Assembly (NCBI GenBank): GCA_903843305.1
Contig: CAIMPI010000011.1
Coordinates: 1-64,000 of the forward strand
From: an uncultured Chlorobiaceae bacterium
Lineage (GTDB): Bacteria > Bacteroidota > Chlorobiia > Chlorobiales > Chlorobiaceae
Direction of reading: 5' to 3'
Length of the DNA: 64,000 bases
Both the position numbers and the translations under genes were made by a program. The first letter of the stretch is position 1; every line of letters begins with the position of its first letter. Shown here in pieces: positions 42,920 through 52,685 of the stretch. The notes below the pieces were generated by a model. That model saw only the letters and a program-made list of their open reading frames with translations. It was not told where the DNA came from and ran no database searches.

Positions 42920-44164
42920 TCAGCGTTCTCCGGTTAAGGTCGTATAAAGGAAATAGAGATTGAGCATGATAACGATAACGGAAACAATTGATGCTCCGGT
43001 AAACTCAACGTTATTGCTTCGGAACCCACCCATAAGATTTCGGTTACGGCTGAGGATGAGAAGAGGAAGAAGAGTAAAGGGAAGCTGGATGCTCAGGATT
43101 ACCTGGCTGAAAATCAGGATACGATAAGTCTCGATACTGAAGAGAATAATCAGGAATGCCGGAATGGCCGTAACGAAAACCGAGAGTCTGTAGAAGTTTG
43201 TTCCGGGATCTTCTGGTTTCCCAAGGAAGCCTGCTATTACATCGGCTTCTGCAATTGAGGAGGTCATGGAGGAGCCAACACCTGAAAAAATAAGGGCGAC
43301 GGCAAACAAAAGGCCAGCAAACGCTCCTGCAATTGGTTTCAATGTTGCCGATGCCTGTTCGATACTGCTTACCAGTATATTGTTTTTAAAAAAGATTGCT
43401 GCGGCTACGATGATCATTGAACAGTTTACCACCCATCCCAGAGTCATAGCAAGGAGTGTGTCCAATTTTTCGTATTGAAGAAGCTCTCTCTTTTCATCCT
43501 CAGAAATTCCCCATTTACGACTGTGAATAACGTTTGAATGCAGGAATATGTTGTGAGGCATGACCAAAGCGCCAAGAATCGCCAGCGCAATATAAATACT
43601 TTTATTACGTACTTTTGGTACAACAAGTGCCGGCGCTATCGCTGCCCAGTCTGGTTTTACAATCAGAAGCTCGACAAGGTAACACAGGGTGATAATCCCA
43701 AGAAAGCCCACAATGATCGTTTCAATTCGGTGATACCGTTGACTGATAACCAGAAAAATCTTGAGAAGAAGAGTCACCAAAGCCCCGGTCCATAACGGGA
43801 TGCCAAATAACAGGCTGAAACCAATACCTCCACCCAGAAGCTCAGCAACATCGGTTGCAATACAGGCAAGCACAACAGTAAAGCCAAGAAATGCAGTGAC
43901 AGGTTTCGGAAAAAAATCACGGATATTGACTGCAAGCGATTTTCCTGTGGCAATACCCAGCTTTGCAGCAATATGCTGAATCAGGATAAGCATGATAGTG
44001 CCAAGGGTAACTACCCAGAGTAATTCATAGCCAAACGTTGCTCCTCCTTCAATATTGGTTGCCCAGTTGCCTGGATCGACAAACCCGACCGTAACAAGAA
44101 ATCCGGGGCCAAGAAAGCTGAAAAGGGTTTTGAGCGAAAACTTTTTATTTATTGGGTCATGCAT
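42920..44164 (-). CDS. mntH: Nramp-family divalent metal transporter
   Basis: 414 residues with eleven or so membrane helices. DPGNWATN in helix 1 (metal-coordinating) and MPHNIFLHSNVIH in helix 6 (MPH motif) are the key features; proton-coupled import of Mn2+ or Fe2+ follows from the family. The start at 44164 (MHDPINKK) is preferred; a GTG at 44215 would overlap the upstream stop. It lies between a methyltransferase gene and a UspA gene on the same strand. Confidence 0.92.
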   Translation of the reverse strand: MHDPINKKFSLKTLFSFLGPGFLVTVGFVDPGNWATNIEGGATFGYELLWVVTLGTIMLILIQHIAAKLGIATGKSLAVNIRDFFPKPVTAFLGFTVVLACIATDVAELLGGGIGFSLLFGIPLWTGALVTLLLKIFLVISQRYHRIETIIVGFLGIITLCYLVELLIVKPDWAAIAPALVVPKVRNKSIYIALAILGALVMPHNIFLHSNVIHSRKWGISEDEKRELLQYEKLDTLLAMTLGWVVNCSMIIVAAAIFFKNNILVSSIEQASATLKPIAGAFAGLLFAVALIFSGVGSSMTSSIAEADVIAGFLGKPEDPGTNFYRLSVFVTAIPAFLIILFSIETYRILIFSQVILSIQLPFTLLPLLILSRNRNLMGGFRSNNVEFTGASIVSVIVIMLNLYFLYTTLTGER

Positions 44165-44211
44165 GAGTAACCGTCGAATTTTAGCATATCGATTCAGATT
44201 GACTTGACAGG

Positions 44212-45129
44212 TCACGCGTGAGTGGTTCCATCAAAACGAACAGTAAGAATACTCAATGGCCAGGAGCAGGCGACGGTATGCTCTCTTTTGCCGGTGGCGA
44301 TTTCAGCAATAATATCCAACTCAAGTTCGCTGTAAAATTTTCGGGCTGAAGTAAGTCCGTCGAGGGCAAATGAAGGGATGCCTTGTATGCTTGCCATGAG
44401 AGGAACGCCACCGGCAAGCAAGATGCTGCGGTAACCATCAATACCAACGAACGCTGTTGTTGTATGTTGTGCTGACTGGGCGATCATGATGGCAAGTTGA
44501 CCGGGAGTGAAATGGTGGAGGCTCTGTGAGATTACCATAAGGTCAAAGGAGCCTTCAGGGAACTGGGGAAGGCTGAAGGCGTTGATGAGTTGAAACTTGA
44601 CCGGAAGTTTTTTTTCTGCGGCCTGACGGTTGCCCTCCTCAATAAATTTTGGCACGATATCTGAACCGGTAACAGAAACAGGCAGATTTTTTCGCTGTGC
44701 CTCTTCGGCAAGTGCCAGCGCCAGTCCTCCAGAGCCGCTTGCCAGTTCAAGGACACTGACATTCCGTTTTTCACGTGTTGCCACCTCTTCGAGGAGAGAA
44801 AGCAGAAGGGTCACATAGCGGGGGTAGAGTTGCATCTTATGGTTTTGCCGGTCAAGAGCCTGTACAAGTTCCAGCTTTTTGGCTTCGGATAAAGTGCCGC
44901 TGTCCATATATTCTTTATCCGAAGTCCTTAGTAACCTGTCAATAAGTTCTGGCAGGAGAGAGTTGCCCCCAAGCTCTTTCGATACCTTGAATCGTTCATC
45001 AAGAAAACGCGATACACTATCATTGGCGTAGGTTTCAAGTTCCTCCATGCTCTGCCAAACAGGAGGAAAGTTACCCTCAGAGCGAAGGTTTTCAAGAGCC
45101 TGACTTCCAGCTTTTTTCAATTGAAGCAT
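44212..45129 (-). CDS. SAM-dependent methyltransferase, class I
   Basis: 305 residues. The Rossmann domain starts with VSVLELASGSGGLALALAEE (motif I, about residues 122-141), followed by GSDIVPKFIEEG and FDLMVISQSLHHF. An N-terminal helical extension of about 100 residues precedes it. The C-terminal part mentions no specific substrate motif. It is first in the methyltransferase-Nramp-UspA operon. Substrate unknown. Confidence 0.85.
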   Translation of the reverse strand: MLQLKKAGSQALENLRSEGNFPPVWQSMEELETYANDSVSRFLDERFKVSKELGGNSLLPELIDRLLRTSDKEYMDSGTLSEAKKLELVQALDRQNHKMQLYPRYVTLLLSLLEEVATREKRNVSVLELASGSGGLALALAEEAQRKNLPVSVTGSDIVPKFIEEGNRQAAEKKLPVKFQLINAFSLPQFPEGSFDLMVISQSLHHFTPGQLAIMIAQSAQHTTTAFVGIDGYRSILLAGGVPLMASIQGIPSFALDGLTSARKFYSELELDIIAEIATGKREHTVACSWPLSILTVRFDGTTHA

Positions 45130-45373
45130 GATGTAATAAAAATTTGGTTGTCGGCCGTTACGTCGGTATCGTCATGAAAAAAATGAGCTTGGCTTGACAT
45201 TTCGCACTTCGAAAGCATGGAAATGGTTATGGTGTTCGGCAACATGAAAAAAAATTACAAGACAAAAAGATTTTTTGAAAGAAAATCGCGCGGAGTGCGT
45301 ACTAATTAGGGAGAAGTGAATTGCTTCGGTTTATTTAAAGATGTTTCCATTAAAAATAAAAGTAAAATAACTT

Positions 45374-45604
45374 ATGAAAAAGAATCTTATCGCAGGTATT
45401 GTTTTTTCTCTTGCAGTGACCGGATTTTTTGGTGGCGTTTCTTTTGCAGCAGACGCGACAGCACCTGCGGCTCCAGCAAAGGTTGAGGTAAAAGCAGAAA
45501 AGGCACCAGCTCCAGCAGCAAAAAAGAAGGCTGCAAAGAAAAAAGCTGCCAAGAAAGCTGAAGTAAAGAAAGAAGAAGTAAAGAAAGAAGAAGCAAAAAA
45601 GTAA
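45374..45604 (+). CDS. Secreted Ala/Lys-rich low-complexity protein
   Basis: 76 residues. After a signal peptide (MKKNLIAGIVFSLAVTGFFG..., cleaved near SFAAD) the mature part is nearly all Ala, Lys, Glu and Pro, with KKKAAKKKAAKKAE and a threefold VKKEE-type repeat at the end. It resembles histone H1-like tails but is exported, so it may bind polyanions at the envelope. A strong terminator follows at 45711. Confidence 0.75.
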   Translation: MKKNLIAGIVFSLAVTGFFGGVSFAADATAPAAPAKVEVKAEKAPAPAAKKKAAKKKAAKKAEVKKEEVKKEEAKK

Positions 45605-45710
45605 GCTTTAAAATAAGCTAATTTTTCTTGTAGATACCGTAAAAGACAGAAGACAATGTGTTGGTGACGTAAGTGATGATAAGGTGTCGATACGGTTATC
45701 AGTTTTTTTC

Positions 45711-45745
45711 AGAAAAGCCCTTTTTTAAAGGGCTTTTCTTTTTAT
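45711..45745 (+). terminator. Intrinsic terminator
   Basis: Perfect 10-bp stem AGAAAAGCCC with GGGCTTTTCT (45711-45720, 45730-45739), three more A-T pairs inside and T residues after it. It lies 107 bases after the Ala/Lys-rich gene and before tatA. Confidence 0.85.
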
Positions 45746-45796
45746 ATATATTTTGAGTTTAATTATACCATGCTAACCTGACTTGGAGGGATTATT

Positions 45797-46042
45797 ATGT
45801 TTGGATTGGGTGGACAAGAGTTGCTGTTGATTCTGTTTATTGTCCTGTTGTTTTTTGGTCCTTCCAAACTCCCTGAACTTGCCAGAGGGTTAGGCAAAGG
45901 GATGAGGGAGTTTAAGAAAGCACAGGCTGACCTTGAGCATGAATTCAACAAAGTCGCCGAAAGCACGGAGACTGCAGATAAACCAGTTGAGTCCAAAGTA
46001 GCAAAAGAAGCACAAAGTGGTTCGGAGAAGAAAAAATCGTAA
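45797..46042 (+). CDS. tatA: Twin-arginine translocase subunit TatA
   Basis: 81 residues: one membrane helix ([20 protein letters not shown]), the conserved [16 protein letters not shown] hinge and amphipathic helix, and a charged tail. It forms the pore of the Tat pathway with TatC (27937-28755). TatA rather than TatB is favoured by the FG-x-KLPELAR motif and short tail. Confidence 0.93.
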   Translation: MFGLGGQELLLILFIVLLFFGPSKLPELARGLGKGMREFKKAQADLEHEFNKVAESTETADKPVESKVAKEAQSGSEKKKS

Positions 46043-46051
46043 CCGCGAAAC

Positions 46052-46603
46052 TCATGTTATTTCATTAGTGCCTTGAATTACTTTGCTGTGCATATCCTGT
46101 GTCAGCTTATCAATATGTTGGCTTAACTCATTTATGAGTTTGGTTAGTTGCGTATTCTGTTGAAGTAACTCCAAGAGCTGATCCCCCTGTTGTGCTGCTA
46201 ATTTTTGGCGCTCTTCACTTGCTATGGCGAGGGCTTCCCGATGTTGTGCATCGGCATCGGCGTGAGCTTTATCTCGGTCAGCCTGTCTTGTCTGTGCAAG
46301 CAAAATAAGCGGAGCAGCATAGGCAGCCTGAAGACTGAATGCGAGATTGAGCAGGATAAACGGGTAAACATCGAATCTGGTAAAACCTGCAGCATTCAGT
46401 AAAATCCAAATTCCCACGATTATGGTCTGACCAACAAGAAAAACAGGTGTCCCAAAAAAACGAGCGAAAGCTTCAGCTTTTAGAGAGAACCAGTCATCAC
46501 CAAAAACAGAGCCAAGGTGCAGATGTGGAAGATGGAATCGGAAATAATTATTTGGCACTTCCTCTGGAGGAGGGAATGTCGATTTTTTTGAAGAGGTATC
46601 CAT
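46052..46603 (-). CDS. DUF1003 membrane protein
   Basis: 183 residues with two membrane helices (about 53-72 and 84-103): FFGTPVFLVGQTIIVGIWIL and FDVYPFILLNLAFSLQAAYA, the DUF1003 core, then a long coiled coil (ADRDKAHADADAQHREALAI onward). Family members are predicted cytoplasmic-membrane proteins of unknown function. It is convergent with tatA, 9 bases between stops. Confidence 0.88.
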   Translation of the reverse strand: MDTSSKKSTFPPPEEVPNNYFRFHLPHLHLGSVFGDDWFSLKAEAFARFFGTPVFLVGQTIIVGIWILLNAAGFTRFDVYPFILLNLAFSLQAAYAAPLILLAQTRQADRDKAHADADAQHREALAIASEERQKLAAQQGDQLLELLQQNTQLTKLINELSQHIDKLTQDMHSKVIQGTNEIT

Positions 46604-46735
46604 ATTTTATCGTGATGTTTTCTTCTTGATAAGTTAACAGTGTCGTATTGCCACCTTGAATATAATTATAATTATATAACAGGTAATTGGTGGATTTGTC
46701 TCCGATATTCTAATCATTAGCATTTTTAACGTGAT

Positions 46736-47197
46736 ATGGCTTTAAACCCTAAGATGACTCGTGTTTTGAAAGCCGTTGCAATATTCGAAGCATCGAAAGG
46801 GCTTCTGGTACTCCTTGCCGGTTTAGCTGTATTTTCTCTCATACATCAGAATATTCATAGTGTTGCGGAACAATTAGTCGGTCATTTGCACCTGAATCCC
46901 GCAAAACATATTCCACGAATTATTATTGAAGCCGCAGGTAGTCTGACTGACGGTCGTATTCGTCTTCTTACCATTCTGGCATTGCTGTATTCCTTTATGA
47001 GGTTTGTTGAGGCTTATGGCCTGTGGCTTGCAAGGCAATGGGCCGAATGGTTTGCATTGGTGAGCGGTAGTGTATATTTGCCGATCGAACTTTATGAGCT
47101 TTACAGAGGTGTGACATGGCTCAAGGTAATTTTGGTGGTGATTAACCTCCTTATTGTGTTTTATATGGCTATTATGCTAAAAAGAAATGGCAAATAA
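46736..47197 (+). CDS. DUF2127 membrane protein
   Basis: 153 residues with four membrane helices. LKAVAIFEASKGLLVLLAGL, then FVEAYGLWLARQWAEWFALV and YLPIELYELYRG are the DUF2127 pattern. Function unknown. The stop is followed by a short inverted repeat (47200-47221). Confidence 0.86.
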   Translation: MALNPKMTRVLKAVAIFEASKGLLVLLAGLAVFSLIHQNIHSVAEQLVGHLHLNPAKHIPRIIIEAAGSLTDGRIRLLTILALLYSFMRFVEAYGLWLARQWAEWFALVSGSVYLPIELYELYRGVTWLKVILVVINLLIVFYMAIMLKRNGK

Positions 47198-47328
47198 TTC
47201 CTGTTTTTTATAGCAAACAGGGGAGACGTTTTTGCACTGTTCGGACTCTGCTGACAGCATCTCCAGTGACTATAAATCCTTTCAGACAGACAGTATATCG
47301 ATTTCGTGAGCAGATTTTCTAAACATAA

Positions 47329-48171
47329 ATGAAGTGTACCAGAATGCTTGATTTTAAAATAAACAAACAGAGTTGCACTCGTTGCGGCCAGTGTGTTACT
47401 GAGTGCCCGACACGGATAATAGCTATGGAGGAGGACGGCTTTCCATCCATTACCATTGAGAAAGAAACACTGTGCTACAAATGCCAGCATTGTTTTGCGA
47501 TATGCCCAACCGCCTCTGTCTCTATCTTCGGGCTGGATCCAACAAATAGTTATTCTCTTGCCGGAGGATATCCAGAGCCGGAAAAACTTGAGACACTTAT
47601 CAAGGGGCGGCGATCGGTGCGGCGCTATAAGCATGAAAACCTGGATCCGGAACTTTTTCAGAGACTTTTGGAGGTTGCCTGGCATGCTCCTACCGGAGTA
47701 AATTCACGGCAGGTTCATTTTACGGTGTTGGATAACAAGGATAAGGTTGCACAACTTCGTAATGAAGTGATCGCAGGACTGGCAAGGTTAGTTAAAGAAA
47801 ATACTCTACCGGAAGGGATGGAATCCTTTGCCAATTTCGCCCGAATGTGGGAAGAACAGCACATTGATGTCATATTCCGTGGTGCACCTCATTTGCTGAT
47901 CGCCTCAGCACCAAAGGGAGTAGCTTCTCCGATGCCAGACTGTCTGATAGCTCTCTCTTACTTCGAACTGTTTGCCCAGGCAAACGGAGTAGGTACAGTC
48001 TGGAGTGGTCTGGCAAAATCGGCCATCAATGACCTTTTGCCTGAAATTCGCCCACGTCTTGGCATTCCGGATGACCATTTAATAGGTTATGTCATGGCGT
48101 TCGGTAAACCGGCAGTACACTTTGCTCGCACGGTTCAGCATGTTCCCGCTTTGATACATCGGGTATTGTAG
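47329..48171 (+). CDS. Nitroreductase with N-terminal 2[4Fe-4S] ferredoxin domain
   Basis: 280 residues. Two ferredoxin cluster motifs, CTRCGQCVTECP (about residues 16-27) and CYKCQHCFAICP (about 49-60), feed a C-terminal FMN nitroreductase domain that begins LIKGRRSVRRYKHENLD. The flavin site includes GVNSRQVHFTV. Such fusions use reduced ferredoxin clusters to reduce a small substrate; the natural substrate is unknown. It stands alone between the DUF2127 and CoA-transferase genes. Confidence 0.9.
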   Translation: MKCTRMLDFKINKQSCTRCGQCVTECPTRIIAMEEDGFPSITIEKETLCYKCQHCFAICPTASVSIFGLDPTNSYSLAGGYPEPEKLETLIKGRRSVRRYKHENLDPELFQRLLEVAWHAPTGVNSRQVHFTVLDNKDKVAQLRNEVIAGLARLVKENTLPEGMESFANFARMWEEQHIDVIFRGAPHLLIASAPKGVASPMPDCLIALSYFELFAQANGVGTVWSGLAKSAINDLLPEIRPRLGIPDDHLIGYVMAFGKPAVHFARTVQHVPALIHRVL

Positions 48172-48390
48172 GGCAGAACCTCAGCTTACTCCTTCGAGGT
48201 GACAAAAGAACAGAGGATTCAAGAGACGCAGAGGTAATTTTTGGAAGAAGAAAGAAAAAGAGAGTTAGCCGGTCAGAAAGAAGTTTGAAACTTGTAAATT
48301 AGCATCGCTCCCAAAAGTGGAAACAAGTTGTTGTTCAAAAATTGCCCGGAAAAAATATTCTTTTTTTTAATCTTCAATGGAGTTATGTAA

Positions 48391-49905
<1,515 letters not shown>

Positions 49906-50006
49906 AGTTCAATTTTCCGTTACCGTTGCAATAAAAAAGCATAAAATATTGTATCAAAGGATATATATGCTTGCCGCCTCGGAGTCTCCTCCTTCTATTC
50001 ATCTCA

Positions 50007-50456
50007 TCAGAGAGGAGATTCAACCGAGGTGTTTTCCTCACTGGTGTCAGTTTTAGAGGTCATGTACAGTATAACCGTTTTTATATCATCATCGGTTAGA
50101 GATGCGTTGCCTCCTCTTGGAGGCATCATGCCGACTTTTCCATCAACACCTTCAATAGCTTTTTTAATCATGACATCTTTTTCCGCTGCTGTACGATTAC
50201 TCCAAACCTCCTTGTCTCGATGTTTCGGAGCCCCGGATGAACCTGAATCATGGCAGGAAGCGCAATTGGATTCATAGAGTGATTTGCCTGCAGCAAGCTT
50301 CTGTGAAAGAGCAGATTCTTTCACGGGTTTTGAAACATTTTCACTACTTGCAGGATTTTGAGAGCTGCATGCTCCGAGAAAAAAAAGTCCAGCTAAAACA
50401 AGGTGCTGAAAAAACTTCCAAAAAGCGGTTACCTGACTAACGTAGTGTTTACTCAT
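50007..50456 (-). CDS. Monohaem cytochrome c lipoprotein
   Basis: 149 residues from the ATG at 50456. A signal peptide ends in a lipobox (FLGACS, Cys about residue 29). The haem site NCASCHDSGSSGAP is about residue 70 and the distal Met is in VGMMPPRGGNASL, as in cytochrome c5/c-555-type class I cytochromes. Being lipid-anchored, it would face the periplasm. Green sulfur bacteria use such small c-type cytochromes to feed the reaction centre; whether this one does is inference. Confidence 0.88.
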   Translation of the reverse strand: MSKHYVSQVTAFWKFFQHLVLAGLFFLGACSSQNPASSENVSKPVKESALSQKLAAGKSLYESNCASCHDSGSSGAPKHRDKEVWSNRTAAEKDVMIKKAIEGVDGKVGMMPPRGGNASLTDDDIKTVILYMTSKTDTSEENTSVESPL

Positions 50457-50611
50457 AGATAACTTTGTATGACTTGTTACCCTGTCCACGAAAATATCGC
50501 AAGTTCAGAAATACACGTGATACATGAGTATACTAAATCTCTATAGATAAAATAATAAGAATAATAATGGTAAATAACGGAGAAGGAGAAAGGCCACGAT
50601 GCAAAATCGGT

Positions 50612-50770
50612 TCAATCACCAACTGCTTTATCAGCTTCATGCCAGTTATCAAGACTGCACCTTTGTGTCTCTTCCTTCTCTTTTAAGCAGTAATATGCAG
50701 CAAGCATTATCTTCTCTTCAAGCGTCTCAATCTGTGAGTCCGGCGTTTCGGATGTCATTTCTTGTGTCAT
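50612..50770 (-). CDS. Very small DUF2934-like protein, 52 aa
   Basis: An ATG at 50770 after AGGTGA opens MTQEMTSETPDSQIETLEEK, then IMLAAYYCLKEKEETQRCSL and DNWHEADKAV. The I-x-x-A-A-Y-Y...W-x-E-A pattern matches the DUF2934 protein at 31000-31200. It was missed by a length cut-off but has a good ribosome site. The surrounding 50490-50611 region has nothing further. Confidence 0.65.
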   Translation of the reverse strand: MTQEMTSETPDSQIETLEEKIMLAAYYCLKEKEETQRCSLDNWHEADKAVGD

Positions 50771-50933
50771 TGGTTCACCTGTATACGTCTTTGATAAACT
50801 CTTTCTTTTAATTTACTTTAAATAATAAAGTTTTAAAATCAAAAGTTGTTTGCTTAGCGTTTCCAAAGAAACTCTTTTTGACATGCCACTTCTACCTCCG
50901 TTACCACAAGAAAAAAAGAGGGGGAGAGGGTTT

Positions 50934-51017
50934 TTTTGCTACCAATATGCCGCCCCGCCGGGGCTGGAAAACAAAAAGCATTTTCTTAAATCCTGTAGGG
51001 ATAACATGTTGGTAGAA
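50934..51017. repeat. Dispersed palindromic repeat, copy B (longer form)
   Basis: The right part 50982-51020 matches 35003-35041 at about 82%. Here it is preceded by TTTGCTACCAATATG, the reverse complement of its own GGTAG end, and by GCCCC-GCC-GGGGC (about 50952-50964). The whole unit is thus a roughly 85-base element with inverted ends and two internal palindromes. Apart from this, 50771-51108 has no gene. Confidence 0.6.
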
Positions 51018-51108
51018 ACCTTATTGAATAGTTATCAATAAAAATATGCTCAGGCCTCACCTATGAGGGAGAGAACTTTTCAATAGAGAGAGTTACCCAT
51101 CCAATGCT

Positions 51109-51360
51109 TTAACCAACCCAATGCTCATATCCATCCAGCCTGTCTCCCGTTGAAAATTTATTTTTATTACGTTTAGCATCAGAAGAGTAATTCTCATCCC
51201 TTTGGCCAGGTGTCAGTCCTCCCTTTTCCTCAACATTCTTCTGATCATCAGAAGTGTCAAAAAAGTTTCGGGACAAAATAAAGTCCACAACACGATCACG
51301 AAAATCCGGGTCAGTCTGGAGCTTTTCGGAGATTAACTTTTTTGAATGATCTTGTGACAT
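51109..51360 (-). CDS. Small hydrophilic protein, 83 aa
   Basis: The ATG at 51360 follows GGGAGGGGG and gives MSQDHSKKLISEKLQTDPDF, RVVDFILSRNFFDTSDDQKN and a charged, Asn/Lys-rich C-terminus ending DRLDGYEHWVG. It is highly polar, with no membrane segment or metal motif. I do not recognise a family. Confidence 0.6.
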   Translation of the reverse strand: MSQDHSKKLISEKLQTDPDFRDRVVDFILSRNFFDTSDDQKNVEEKGGLTPGQRDENYSSDAKRNKNKFSTGDRLDGYEHWVG

Positions 51361-51456
51361 TTTCCCCCTCCCTCTTTTGTTCTGATATTGCAACGTAAGA
51401 AGATCGAACGTTGTTATCTGGATTGAAATATTCACCACCTTTATAGAAAAGAAAAT

Positions 51457-51760
51457 TTACTTTAAAAAACAAAGCGCAAAGATAAAAAGTTCATTACCGT
51501 TGCTCCTGACTATCATTATTATTTTGCAACCACTAAATCGCCATTGACAGCCGCCGTTCATCCTGTGTACTTCCGGTTCGGAGAGCACCTCAAGGGCCAA
51601 GTAGCTTTTGAATCTTCTGATGCTGTGTTCAGGGTACATTTCCAGACCATTGATTGCCGATTCGACGGCCGAATGCGGCCAGATTCTAAAAATCCGGCCT
51701 GAAGGGGTAATAAACTTACCCAGGTCTCCTTACATGGCTATGTGGTTGATTGATTTCCAT
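51457..51760 (-). pseudogene. Small gene interrupted by a +1 frameshift
   Basis: Starting at the ATG at 51760 the frame reads MEINQPHSHVRRPG then stops (TAA). Skipping one T at that stop continues without a break as KFITPSGRIFRIWPHSAVES, NGLEMYPEHSIRRFKSYLAL and LEVLSEPEVHRM to 51457. The join (GGG-T-AAG) resembles the slip site of RF2-type +1 frameshifting, but a simple indel is more likely. No named family recognised. The 51761-52011 gap holds the promoter region of pal only. Confidence 0.5.
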
Positions 51761-52011
51761 GAAAACCCGGAACTTATAATCCGAGACTGCCGTTCTTATA
51801 GCAAAGTTCTTCTATTGACAAAGCGCTTTAGTTATTAATGCAATTGGGTGGCGGCTTAGATTTAAAGCATTATCTTATAATGCTTTATTATTCTTCGAAC
51901 GGCGAAAACGGGTGCCACTTATTGCATAATCGAGGGCGTAGAGATGAAGTTAAGCTGGTTCTTGTTCTGGAAGTAACATCTTTTGCAAAATCTAAAAAGA
52001 AAAGGGGCGAA

Positions 52012-52485
52012 ATGAAATACGTAAATTCTTGTTTGAGGAATCTGCTGATTCCATCTATGATGTTTCTTGGTGCTTGCTGCAGTCAAAAGGATCTTGCTGT
52101 AGCTCCTGAAAGTGTTAACCCGCCACCGCCACCTCCTCCTTCTAAGGTTGTTGTCCCTGTTCTTGGTGATATATTTTTTGATTTTGATAAATCCGTGCTC
52201 AGTATGGATGCGACCGAACAGTTGAAAACCAATTCTGGATGGCTCCAGGCAAATCCCAAAAAAACTGTTGTTATCGAAGGTCATTGCGACGAGAGAGGTA
52301 CCAACGAATATAACTTTGCTTTAGGAGAGCGAAGGGCTGACAGTGCGAAAGACTACCTTATACAGTTGGGAACTGATCCGTCTCGCCTGAAGGCTGTCAG
52401 CTTTGGAGCGGAAAGGCCGTTTGCTGTTGGACACACTGAAGAGGCGTGGGCTCAGAATAGAAGGGCTCATTTTGTTGCTGAATAA
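52012..52485 (+). CDS. pal: Peptidoglycan-associated lipoprotein Pal
   Basis: 157 residues from the ATG at 52012, which follows AGGGGCGA. The signal peptide ends in a lipobox (FLGACC). A Pro-rich linker (eight Pro around residue 40) leads into an OmpA domain: IFFDFDKSVLSMDA, VVIEGHCDERGTNEYNFALG and LKAVSFGAERP, the Pal signature (EGHCDERGT). It anchors the outer membrane to peptidoglycan. No tol genes are adjacent. Confidence 0.92.
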   Translation: MKYVNSCLRNLLIPSMMFLGACCSQKDLAVAPESVNPPPPPPPSKVVVPVLGDIFFDFDKSVLSMDATEQLKTNSGWLQANPKKTVVIEGHCDERGTNEYNFALGERRADSAKDYLIQLGTDPSRLKAVSFGAERPFAVGHTEEAWAQNRRAHFVAE

Positions 52486-52685
52486 AAGAAAGGTGATAGC
52501 CTCCAAGAGTTCACGATAGATGATCCTTTGCGGATCGAGCATTTCCAGGACGTTTGTCGGAGCCGCCATGGACGATGTTCCACCCGGCGGTTCCAGATGG
52601 TTTGCGCTTGATTTACTTCCGGAAATATGGTGTATATTGCATTCCGCCAGATACAAGTTAATGCGGTGCAACCACTCCATACGCC

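Noticed and set aside
50599-50811. 70-residue plus-strand frame
   Set aside because: Shadow of the DUF2934-like minus-strand gene at 50612-50770, which has a ribosome site and family pattern.
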